NCBI GenBank assembly: GCA_019116945.1
Contig: DXAR01000065.1
Span: forward strand, 1-39,970
Length of the DNA stretch: 39,970 nt
Reading direction: 5' to 3'
Origin: Candidatus Janibacter merdipullorum
GTDB lineage: Bacteria; Actinomycetota; Actinomycetes; Actinomycetales; Dermatophilaceae
Both the position numbers and the translations under genes were made by a program. This document shows positions 33,564 through 39,970 of this stretch, in pieces (the first letter of the stretch is position 1; every line of letters starts with the position of its first letter). Below the pieces are notes generated by a model, which saw only the letters and a program-made list of their open reading frames with translations, was not told the DNA's origin and did no database searches.

Positions 33564-34582
33564 TGACCGACCCCCTCGTCGTCGGACCGGCGACCCTCGT
33601 CATCATCGCGCTCAGCGCCTTCTTCGTCATCATCGAGTTCGCCCTCATGGGTGCCCGCCGGCAGCGCCTCGAGGCCCGGGCGGCGACGAGCCGCTCGGCG
33701 CGCGCCGCCCTGCGCGGCGTGCACGAGCTGACGGTCATGCTCGCCGTCGCCCAGCTCGGCATCACCGCCGCCACCTTCGCCCTCGGCGCGGTGACCAAGC
33801 CGGCCGTCGACGCATGGATCGGCCCGGTGCTCACCGATGTCGGAGTGCCCGGCTGGGCGGCCGGTGGCGCCTCCTTCGGGCTGGCCCTCTTCCTCGTGAC
33901 CTTCCTCCACCTCGTCGTCGGCGAGATGGCGCCGAAGTCCTGGGCCATCGCCCACCCCGAGCTCGCGGCGACCCTCATCGGCCTGCCGTCGCGCGCGATC
34001 GCCTGGCTCCTGCGGCCCCTGCTCCTGTGGATCAACGCCATGGCCAACCGCCTCGTCGCCGCCAGCGGTGTCGAGCCGGTGGACGAGGCCGCCGTCGGGG
34101 GGCAGGACGCCGACACCATCCGCCAGCTCGTCGACCACTCGGCCTCCGTCGGTGCCCTCGACGCGGCCTTCCGCACGCAGATCTCCCGGATCCTCGACCT
34201 CGAGCGGATCTCCCTCGCCGAGGTCGTGCCGGACGGACCGCTCACGAGCATCCCCGCGGACGCCACCGTCGCCGACGTGCAACGGGCGGCGATCTCCTCC
34301 GGCCACATGCGCGTCCTCGTCGGGGCGGCCGACGAGGGCAGCCCCCGACAGGTGCACGTGCGGGACACCCTCGTCGAGGAGGACGACGCCCCTGTGTCGC
34401 CGCTCGCCCGCGAGGCCCTCGTCCTCGAGGGGGACATCCCCGTCCACGAGGCGCTGACCCGGATGCGGGCGGCCAGCGAGCAGCTGGCCGTCGTGCGGCA
34501 GGGCGGCGAGCACCTCGGGGTCGTGACGATCGCCGACATCCTGCGCCGGGTGCTGCCCCGCGAGCGCGCCGGCACTCCGTGA
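33560..34582 (+). CDS. CNNM-type membrane protein, second of pair, without CorC domain
   Basis: A 340-residue paralogue of the gene before it. The DUF21 transmembrane domain is clear (residues 1-165: IALSAFFVIIEFALMGARRQR, VMLAVAQLGITAATFALGA, FLHLVVGEMAPKSWAIA). The CBS-like part (about 190-335) is divergent, and the C-terminal CorC/HlyC domain is absent. The ATG at 33560 overlaps the previous stop by 4 bases; a second ATG at 33563 is possible. Tandem CNNM genes of this sort are usual in actinobacteria and suggest a heteromeric complex. Confidence 0.9.
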   Translation: MMTDPLVVGPATLVIIALSAFFVIIEFALMGARRQRLEARAATSRSARAALRGVHELTVMLAVAQLGITAATFALGAVTKPAVDAWIGPVLTDVGVPGWAAGGASFGLALFLVTFLHLVVGEMAPKSWAIAHPELAATLIGLPSRAIAWLLRPLLLWINAMANRLVAASGVEPVDEAAVGGQDADTIRQLVDHSASVGALDAAFRTQISRILDLERISLAEVVPDGPLTSIPADATVADVQRAAISSGHMRVLVGAADEGSPRQVHVRDTLVEEDDAPVSPLAREALVLEGDIPVHEALTRMRAASEQLAVVRQGGEHLGVVTIADILRRVLPRERAGTP

Positions 34583-34590
34583 GGCGCGGC

Positions 34591-34596
34591 TAGGCT
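34591..34596 (+). promoter_or_regulatory. -10 box for the succinate-semialdehyde dehydrogenase gene
   Basis: TAGGCT lies 6 bases before the ATG at 34603, so the message would be leaderless. There is no ribosome binding site in the gap, which supports this. Confidence 0.5.
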
Positions 34597-34602
34597 GCGG
34601 TC

Positions 34603-36066
34603 ATGCCCGCCGTGACGCAGACGTCCGCCCTCGAGTACGCCCCGACCCGGCTCCACATCGGTGGTGCCTGGCGCGATGCCGAGGACGGGGGCACCTTCGC
34701 CGTGACCGACCCGGCCACCGGACGGGCCCTCGCCGAGGTCGCGGACGGGACCGTCGCCGACGGCGCCGCCGCGCTCGACGCGGCGGTGGCCGCCCAGCGC
34801 GAGTGGGCGGCCACCGACCCGCGGGCCCGCTCCGAGATCCTGCGGACGGCCTTCGAGCTGCTCGTCGACCGGTCCGAGACCGTCGCCATGCTCATGACGC
34901 TCGAGATGGGCAAGCCGCTCGCCGAGGCCCGCGGTGAGGTGACCTACGGCGCGGAGTTCCTCCGGTGGTTCGCCGAGGAGGCGGTCCGCATCCACGGCCG
35001 CTACGCCGTCGCCCCCTCGGGCGGCACCCGGCTCATGACGATGAAGCAGCCCGTCGGCCCCGTCTTCGCCATCACGCCGTGGAACTTCCCCCTCGCCATG
35101 GGCACCCGCAAGGTCGCCCCGGCGATCGCGGCCGGGTGCACCTCCGTCGTCAAGCCGGCGCACGAGACCCCGCTGACGATGCTCGCCCTCGCACGCGTCC
35201 TCGAGGAGGCGGGCCTTCCGCCGGGGGTGCTCAATGTCGTGCCGACGACCGCCTCGGGCGAGGTGAGCGCCCCGATCATCGCGGATCCGCGCCTGCGCAA
35301 GCTGACCTTCACCGGGTCGACGGCGGTGGGCAAGAAGCTCGTCGAGCAGTCCTCCGACCAGCTCCTCCGCACGTCGATGGAGCTCGGGGGCAATGCCCCC
35401 TTCATCGTCTTCGACGACGCGGACCTCGAGCGGGCCGTCGAGGGCGCGATGCTCGCGAAGATGCGCAACATCGGCGAGGCGTGCACGGCCGCCAACCGCT
35501 TCATCGTCCACGAGTCCGTCGCCGAGGACTTCGCCTCCGCCCTCGCCGACCGGATGGGCGAGCTGGCGATGGGCAAGGGCACGACGAAGGGGGTCGACGT
35601 CGGCCCCCTCATCACCGAGAAGGCCCGCGACGGCGTCGCCGAGCTCGTCGAGGACGCCCTCGCGCGCGGGGCCCGTGTCCTCGTCGGCGGCGAGGTGCCC
35701 TCCGGGAAGGGCTGGTTCTACCCGCCGACCGTGCTCACCGACGTGCCCGCCGACGCCCGCGTCCTCGGCGAGGAGATCTTCGGTCCGGTCGCCCCGGTGA
35801 CGACCTTCGATACGGAGGAGGAGGCGGTCCGGCTGGCCAATGCCACCGAGTACGGCCTCGTCGCGTACGTCTTCACCGACGGGGGGAGCCGGGCGATCCG
35901 GGTCGCGGAGGCCCTCGAGTTCGGCATGGTCGGCCTCAACCAGGGGGTCGTCTCCAACCCCTCCGCCCCCTTCGGCGGGGTCAAGCACTCCGGCTTCGGC
36001 CGTGAGGGCGGCTTCGAGGGGATCGAGGAGTACCTCGAGACGAAGTACGTGGGGATGGCGCTCTGA
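34603..36066 (+). CDS. gabD: NADP-type succinate-semialdehyde dehydrogenase
   Basis: A 487-residue aldehyde dehydrogenase of the GabD group, oxidising succinate semialdehyde to succinate. Motifs are FAITPWNFPLAMGTRKVAPA, KPAHETPLTM, FTGSTAVGKKLVEQ, the general-base Glu in SMELGGNAPF, and the catalytic Cys in NIGEACTAANRF. The C-terminal signature NPSAPFGGVKHSGFGREGG is typical. The ATG follows a TAGGCT box by 6 bases. GABA made by the putrescine genes at 23.6-27.1 kb would need this enzyme as the last step, but it lies apart from them and in a separate unit. The next gene starts at its stop. Confidence 0.92.
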   Translation: MPAVTQTSALEYAPTRLHIGGAWRDAEDGGTFAVTDPATGRALAEVADGTVADGAAALDAAVAAQREWAATDPRARSEILRTAFELLVDRSETVAMLMTLEMGKPLAEARGEVTYGAEFLRWFAEEAVRIHGRYAVAPSGGTRLMTMKQPVGPVFAITPWNFPLAMGTRKVAPAIAAGCTSVVKPAHETPLTMLALARVLEEAGLPPGVLNVVPTTASGEVSAPIIADPRLRKLTFTGSTAVGKKLVEQSSDQLLRTSMELGGNAPFIVFDDADLERAVEGAMLAKMRNIGEACTAANRFIVHESVAEDFASALADRMGELAMGKGTTKGVDVGPLITEKARDGVAELVEDALARGARVLVGGEVPSGKGWFYPPTVLTDVPADARVLGEEIFGPVAPVTTFDTEEEAVRLANATEYGLVAYVFTDGGSRAIRVAEALEFGMVGLNQGVVSNPSAPFGGVKHSGFGREGGFEGIEEYLETKYVGMAL

Positions 36067-36500
36067 TGTCGCGGGGGGTGCGCTGGGCGATCCAGCTCGT
36101 CATCGGTCTCCTCATCATCCTCGGTGGCCTGTGGTTCGTCGGCGGCGGGATGGACTCCGGGGCCGGTGACGGCTCGTCGTCGACCCACGCGGAGGCCGGC
36201 AGCACCCCCGACTCGTCACTCGAGACCGTCGCCGAGTCCCGGCTCCCGGAGGAGGGGCAGGAGACGCTCGACCTCATCCGCTCCGACGGCCCCTTCCCCC
36301 ACGACCGGGACGGACTGACCTTCGAGAACAGGGAACAGATCCTCCCTTCGCAGGACCGGGGCTACTACCGCGAGTACACCGTCCCCACCCCCGGCGCCGA
36401 CGACCGCGGGGCCCGCCGGATCGTCGGCGGTGAGGGCGGGGACCGCTACTACACCGAGGACCACTACGCGAGCTTCCGGCAGATCGAGGAGGGGACGTGA
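36066..36500 (+). CDS. Guanyl-specific ribonuclease (RNase Sa/barnase type) with N-terminal anchor
   Basis: This 144-residue protein has an N-terminal transmembrane or signal segment (about 8-28), an acidic linker and a C-terminal microbial ribonuclease domain (about 58-140). It matches the Streptomyces RNase Sa pattern: GPFPHDRDGLTFENREQILP, then YYREYTVPTPGADDRGARRI and DHYASF. Catalytic residues sit at the right spacings: Glu103, Arg114, Arg118 and His133. It should cleave single-stranded RNA after G outside the membrane. The start shares a base with the gabD stop, and the stop overlaps the inhibitor gene by 4 bases. Confidence 0.92.
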   Translation: MSRGVRWAIQLVIGLLIILGGLWFVGGGMDSGAGDGSSSTHAEAGSTPDSSLETVAESRLPEEGQETLDLIRSDGPFPHDRDGLTFENREQILPSQDRGYYREYTVPTPGADDRGARRIVGGEGGDRYYTEDHYASFRQIEEGT

Positions 36501-36832
36501 TCCACATCGAGGCGGCGGGCGTCGACGCCCTCCTCGCGCGTGCGGCGACCGGCACCGATCACGTCCACCTCGTCGACGGGGGAGCGGGCCGGGAGGAGAC
36601 CTACGACCGCTTCGTCGCGGCCCTGGCCTTCCCCGAGCACTTCGGCCGCAACCTCGACGCCCTCATGGACTGCCTGCGTGACGTCGCCGACCGGCACGAC
36701 GCGCCCTGGACCCTCGTCTGGCGGCCGGGTCACCACGATGCCCACCCCGGCACGGATGCCGGCGTGCTCGGCGTGCTCGCCGACCTCGACGAGGAGTACC
36801 CGGACCTCAGCGTCGTCATCGCCGACCGCTGA
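36497..36832 (+). CDS. Barstar-like ribonuclease inhibitor
   Basis: The 111-residue protein has the barstar layout: a first strand VHLVDG, then the inhibitor helix FPEHFGRNLDALMDCLRDVA and a second half WTLVWRPG with acidic loops. Barstar binds the active site of barnase-type ribonucleases inside the cell and protects the producer. There is no signal peptide, as expected for an intracellular antidote. The GTG start overlaps the RNase stop by 4 bases, so toxin and inhibitor are translated together. Confidence 0.92.
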   Translation: MIHIEAAGVDALLARAATGTDHVHLVDGGAGREETYDRFVAALAFPEHFGRNLDALMDCLRDVADRHDAPWTLVWRPGHHDAHPGTDAGVLGVLADLDEEYPDLSVVIADR

Positions 36833-36859
36833 CCCCTCCGCGTGGGGGAGGATGGCCCG

Positions 36860-37357
36860 GTGACGACTCCCACCGACACCCGGATCACCCTGAGCCACGT
36901 GATGAAGTCCGGCGATGCCAACCTCCTCGGCACCGTCCACGGCGGCAACATCATGAAGATGGTCGACGACACCGCCGGCGTGGCGGCCAACCGCTTCGCC
37001 GAGGGCCCCGCGGTCACGGCCGCGATGGACGAGATGGCCTTCCTCAACCCCGTCCGGGTCGGGGACGTGCTCCACGTCAGCGCCCAGATCAACTGGGCGG
37101 GGAGCACCTCGATGGAGGTCGGCGTCCGCGCCGAGGTGGATCGCTGGGACGCGGTCACCGAACGGCGGCACGTCGCCAGCGCCTACCTCGTCTTCGTGGC
37201 CGTCGACGGCGAAGGGGGGACCCGCCAGGTGCCCCACCTGGACGTCGAGACCCCCGAGGAGCGCCGTCGCTTCCGGGAGGCGGAGATCCGCCGGGCCAAC
37301 CGGCTGGCCCGGCGCGAGGCCATCGACTCCAGCCGTCGCGAGGAGGGGACCGCGTGA
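36860..37357 (+). CDS. Hotdog-fold acyl-CoA thioesterase
   Basis: A 165-residue thioesterase of the YciA/cytosolic acyl-CoA hydrolase type. It shows the conserved TLSHVMKSGDANLLGTVHGG, the catalytic-Asp region GNIMKMVDDTAGVAANR, and VTAAMDEMAFLNPVRVGDVL. The GTG at 36860 is preceded by a GGGGGAGG site. A C-terminal charged helix of about 45 residues (ETPEERRRFREAEIRRANRL and on) extends past the domain. The stop overlaps the dxr start by 4 bases, so it is coupled to dxr. Its substrate is unknown; many family members act on medium and long acyl-CoAs. Confidence 0.9.
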   Translation: MTTPTDTRITLSHVMKSGDANLLGTVHGGNIMKMVDDTAGVAANRFAEGPAVTAAMDEMAFLNPVRVGDVLHVSAQINWAGSTSMEVGVRAEVDRWDAVTERRHVASAYLVFVAVDGEGGTRQVPHLDVETPEERRRFREAEIRRANRLARREAIDSSRREEGTA

Positions 37358-38532
37358 GCGTCACCCGGGTCACCCTCCTCGGCTCGACGGGGTCCATCGG
37401 CACCCAGGGCCTCCAGGTCATCGCGGCCCACCCCGAGCGCTTCGAGGTGACGGCACTCTCCGGCGGTGCCAACGTGCGGCTGCTCGCCCAGCAGGCGGCG
37501 CGCTTCCGCCCTTCGCTCGTGGGCGCCGCGCAGGGCAGCCGCGAGGAGCTGACCGCGGCCATCGCCGCCGCGGCCGAGGCGGCCGGCCTCACCGGGTATG
37601 CCCCCGAGGTCGTCGTGGGGAAGGAGGCCGCCACCGAGGTCGCCGGCGCCCCGACCGATGTCGTGCTCAACGGCATCACCGGCGCCATCGGCCTGCGGCC
37701 GACGCTGGCCGCCCTGCGCTCCGGCGCCCGCCTCGCCCTGGCCAACAAGGAGTCGCTCATCATCGGCGGTCCCGTCGTCCGGGAGGTCGCGACGCCCGGG
37801 CAGATCGTGCCCGTCGACTCGGAGCACTCCGCGATCGCGCAGGCCCTCCGCTCGGGGCGGGCCACGGAGGTCCGCAAGCTCGTCGTCACCGCCAGCGGCG
37901 GGCCCTTCCGCGGCATGGACCGGGCCGGGCTGCACGAGGTGACGCCCGAGGCGGCGCTCAAGCACCCCAACTTCGCCATGGGCCGGGTCATCACGACGAA
38001 CAGCGCCACACTCGTCAACAAGGGGCTCGAGCTCATCGAGGCCCACCTGCTCTTCGACGTGCCGATGGACCGGATCGAGGCCGTCGTGCACCCGCAGCAG
38101 ATCATCCACTCGATGGTCGAGTTCCACGACGGCGCCGTCATCGCCCAGCTCGGGCTGCCGACGATGCTCGCCCCGATCGCGCTCGGCCTCTCCTGGCCCG
38201 AGCGGCTCACCGACGTCGAGACGCCGGTCGACTGGACGCAGGCCCAGGACTGGCGCTTCGAGCCGCTCGACGACGAGGCCTTCCCCGCGGTGCGTCTCGC
38301 GCAGGAGGTCGGCGCGGCCGGCGGGACGCACCCGGCGGTGTACAACGCGGCCAACGAGGTGGGGGTCGACGCCTTCCACGACGGGGCCTGCCGGTTCACC
38401 GCCATCGTCGACACGATCGCCGAGGTCGTCGAGCGGCACGATGGCGCCGCCTTCGACGCCATGACGGTCGAGGGAGTCCTGGCTGCTGATGCCTGGGCCC
38501 GGGCGGAGGCCGCGGCGGTCCTCGGGGTCTGA
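37354..38532 (+). CDS. dxr: 1-deoxy-D-xylulose 5-phosphate reductoisomerase
   Basis: Dxr makes 2-C-methyl-D-erythritol 4-phosphate, the committed step of the non-mevalonate isoprenoid pathway. The 392-residue protein shows the NADPH-binding LLGSTGSIGTQGLQV, ALANKESLIIGG, the metal and substrate residues in VDSEHSAIAQ and TASGGPFRG, and KHPNFAMGRVITTNSATLVN. The C-terminal motif HPQQIIHSMVEFHDGA is also clear. The GTG start overlaps the thioesterase stop. rip1 and ispG follow, as in mycobacteria. Confidence 0.96.
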   Translation: MSVTRVTLLGSTGSIGTQGLQVIAAHPERFEVTALSGGANVRLLAQQAARFRPSLVGAAQGSREELTAAIAAAAEAAGLTGYAPEVVVGKEAATEVAGAPTDVVLNGITGAIGLRPTLAALRSGARLALANKESLIIGGPVVREVATPGQIVPVDSEHSAIAQALRSGRATEVRKLVVTASGGPFRGMDRAGLHEVTPEAALKHPNFAMGRVITTNSATLVNKGLELIEAHLLFDVPMDRIEAVVHPQQIIHSMVEFHDGAVIAQLGLPTMLAPIALGLSWPERLTDVETPVDWTQAQDWRFEPLDDEAFPAVRLAQEVGAAGGTHPAVYNAANEVGVDAFHDGACRFTAIVDTIAEVVERHDGAAFDAMTVEGVLAADAWARAEAAAVLGV

Positions 38533-38565
38533 TCCCTCGCGCGGCTGCGTGAGATGATGGGGCCC

Positions 38566-39900
38566 ATGCTCTATGTCCTGGGGGTCCTGCTCGCCTTCAT
38601 CGGGATCGCCCTGTCGATCGCCCTCCACGAGGTCGGGCACCTCGTCCCGGCGAAGAAGTTCGGCGTCCGCGTGCCGCAGTACATGGTCGGCTTCGGCCCG
38701 ACGATGTGGTCGCGGCAGCGCGGGGAGACCGAGTACGGCATCAAGGCCGTGCCCCTCGGCGGCTACATCCGGATGATCGGGATGTTCCCCCCGGCCAAGG
38801 GGCAGGACCCGATGAAGACCCGCGCCTCGAGCACCGGCCGGTTCGGCCAGCTCATCGACGAGGCCCGCCAGCAGAGCCTCGAGGAGGTTCGCCCCGGGGA
38901 CGAGGGGCGGATGTTCTACCAGCTGCCCGTGTGGAAGCGGGTCATCGTCATGCTCGGCGGCCCGATGATGAACCTCCTCATCGCGCTCGCGATCTTCACC
39001 GGCATCTTCACCCTCCACGGCGTCGCCGTGACGACGCCGCAGGTCTCCTCGGTGAGCGAGTGCGTCGACATCTCCCGCTCCGGCCAGCAGGCCAAGGACG
39101 AGTGCACCTCCGACATGCCCGTGGCCCCGGCCAACGAGGCCGGGCTCAAGCCCGGTGACACGATCACCGCGATCAACGGCACCGACGTCGAGACCTGGGA
39201 CGACGTGCGCACCGGCATCAGGGAGAACCTCGACCAGCCGCTCGCCCTCACCGTGGACCGCGACGGGGCGAGCCGACAGCTCGAGGCCGACCCCATCGTC
39301 ATGGACATGCCCAAGTACGACGAGGACGGCGGCATCGTGCGGGATGCGAAGGGAGAGATCGTCACCGAGCGGGCCGGCTTCCTCGGGGCCACCGGCACGA
39401 GCGAGATGGAGAAGCAGCCGGTCACCGCCGTGCCCGGCCTCTTCGGCGACATGGTCGCCGACACCTACCAGCTCCTCGTGCGCATCCCGCAGAAGCTCGT
39501 CGGCGTCGCCGAGGCCGCCTTCGGCAGTGCCGAGCGCGACCCGGAGGGGCCGATGTCCGTCGTCGGCGTCGGCCGCGTCGCCGGTGAGGTGGCCAGCTCG
39601 GATGCCTTCGGAGACGCCAAGGACAAGGGCATCCTCCTCCTCTCCCTCCTCGGCTCCCTCAACCTCGTCCTCTTCGCCTTCAACACCATCCCGCTACTCC
39701 CGCTCGACGGCGGGCACATCGCCGGAGCCCTCTGGGAGGGCGTGAAGAAGAGCTGGGCGCGGGTGCGCGGCCTGCCCGACCCCGGTCCGGTCGATGTCGC
39801 CAAGGCGCTCCCGCTCGCCTACGGGGTGGCCCTCGCCTTCATCGCGATGACCCTGCTCCTCGTCTACGCGGACTTCGTCAAACCCATCCGACTCACCTGA
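38566..39900 (+). CDS. rip1: Site-2 protease (RseP/Rip1 type)
   Basis: An intramembrane metalloprotease that cuts anti-sigma factors and other membrane proteins inside the membrane. The zinc motif HEVGH lies in the first transmembrane segment (IALSIALHEVGHLVP), and the third ligand motif LDGGH (PLLPLDGGHIAG) lies near the end. A PDZ domain (about residues 165-240: AGLKPGDTITAINGTDVETW) is in the middle. The ATG at 38566 is my choice; ATGs at 38554 and 38557 are in frame and would add a few residues. Length is 444 residues, near the mycobacterial Rip1. The position between dxr and ispG is the conserved one. Confidence 0.95.
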   Translation: MLYVLGVLLAFIGIALSIALHEVGHLVPAKKFGVRVPQYMVGFGPTMWSRQRGETEYGIKAVPLGGYIRMIGMFPPAKGQDPMKTRASSTGRFGQLIDEARQQSLEEVRPGDEGRMFYQLPVWKRVIVMLGGPMMNLLIALAIFTGIFTLHGVAVTTPQVSSVSECVDISRSGQQAKDECTSDMPVAPANEAGLKPGDTITAINGTDVETWDDVRTGIRENLDQPLALTVDRDGASRQLEADPIVMDMPKYDEDGGIVRDAKGEIVTERAGFLGATGTSEMEKQPVTAVPGLFGDMVADTYQLLVRIPQKLVGVAEAAFGSAERDPEGPMSVVGVGRVAGEVASSDAFGDAKDKGILLLSLLGSLNLVLFAFNTIPLLPLDGGHIAGALWEGVKKSWARVRGLPDPGPVDVAKALPLAYGVALAFIAMTLLLVYADFVKPIRLT

Positions 39901-39936
39901 GGCCACCCGCTCAGCATCCGCCCAGACGGCGACGCG

Positions 39937-39942
39937 CATAAT
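39937..39942 (+). promoter_or_regulatory. -10 box for ispG
   Basis: CATAAT lies 7 bases before the ispG ATG, near-consensus and again in the leaderless arrangement. The GGAGGG between them could instead act as a ribosome binding site. Confidence 0.5.
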
Positions 39943-39949
39943 GGAGGGC

Positions 39950-39970
39950 ATGAGCGTCTCCCTGGGAATG
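39950..39970 (+). CDS. ispG: IspG (GcpE), first seven codons only
   Basis: The window ends seven codons into a gene that begins MSVSLGM. Actinobacterial 4-hydroxy-3-methylbut-2-en-1-yl diphosphate synthases start with this kind of sequence (for example SLGMP), and ispG follows dxr and rip1 in this gene order. The call depends on context and this short match. Confidence 0.75.

Noticed and set aside
33349-35988. A very long open frame (about 879 codons) on the minus strand
   Set aside because: It is antisense to the CNNM genes and gabD, which have clear family motifs. Long antisense frames are normal at this GC content, and its product looks like charge-rich non-protein sequence.

Overview
The window is very GC-rich, densely coded and rich in GTG starts and 4-bp start/stop overlaps. 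Its gene order (trmD, rplS, lepB, rnhB, DUF2469, yraN, comM, dprA, xerC, M23 protein, rpsB, tsf, pyrH, frr, cdsA, rlmN, then dxr, rip1, ispG) is the conserved actinobacterial chromosomal core also seen in Mycobacterium and Streptomyces. Gene content and protein style fit a Micrococcales member, most likely Intrasporangiaceae (Janibacter/Knoellia-like); the genus is inferred. I found no rRNA, tRNA, CRISPR array, insertion sequence or phage genes.

1-8.7 kb: housekeeping. The 3' end of trmD is fused to a GNAT domain. It is followed by a convergent small membrane protein, rplS, two tandem signal peptidases I, and the overlapping run rnhB, DUF2469, yraN, comM, dprA, then xerC. 8.7-13.5 kb: a LytM/M23 protein and a class I aminotransferase on the minus strand, a membrane protein, then rpsB-tsf with a hairpin-bearing leader and a strong 17-bp terminator stem.

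13.5-16.5 kb: an accessory block between tsf and pyrH, holding a Ser/Thr-rich lipoprotein and a tetR-alkB pair in which AlkB is fused to rubredoxin. The alkB promoter carries a palindromic operator between its -35 and -10 boxes. 16.5-22 kb: pyrH, frr, cdsA, a secreted HNH nuclease, a small unknown protein, rlmN and purU. 22-23.5 kb: a secreted subtilase with its own promoter and terminator.

23.5-36 kb: accessory metabolism. A class III aminotransferase and an Lrp/AsnC regulator are divergent from gamma-aminobutyraldehyde dehydrogenase; with a succinate-semialdehyde dehydrogenase 7.5 kb away this would form a putrescine-to-succinate route. Between them are a PAP2-like membrane protein with degenerate motifs, a threonine-aldolase-like PLP enzyme overlapping a 721-residue two-domain protein of unknown function, a lipoprotein, and a tandem pair of CNNM/CorC-type membrane proteins. 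36-40 kb: an RNase Sa-like ribonuclease overlapping a barstar-like inhibitor, a hotdog thioesterase, and the isoprenoid/regulated-proteolysis core dxr, rip1 and the first codons of ispG.

The most interesting items are the two-domain unknown protein with its PLP partner, the RNase-barstar pair, the alkB operator, the TrmD-GNAT fusion and several apparently leaderless promoters.
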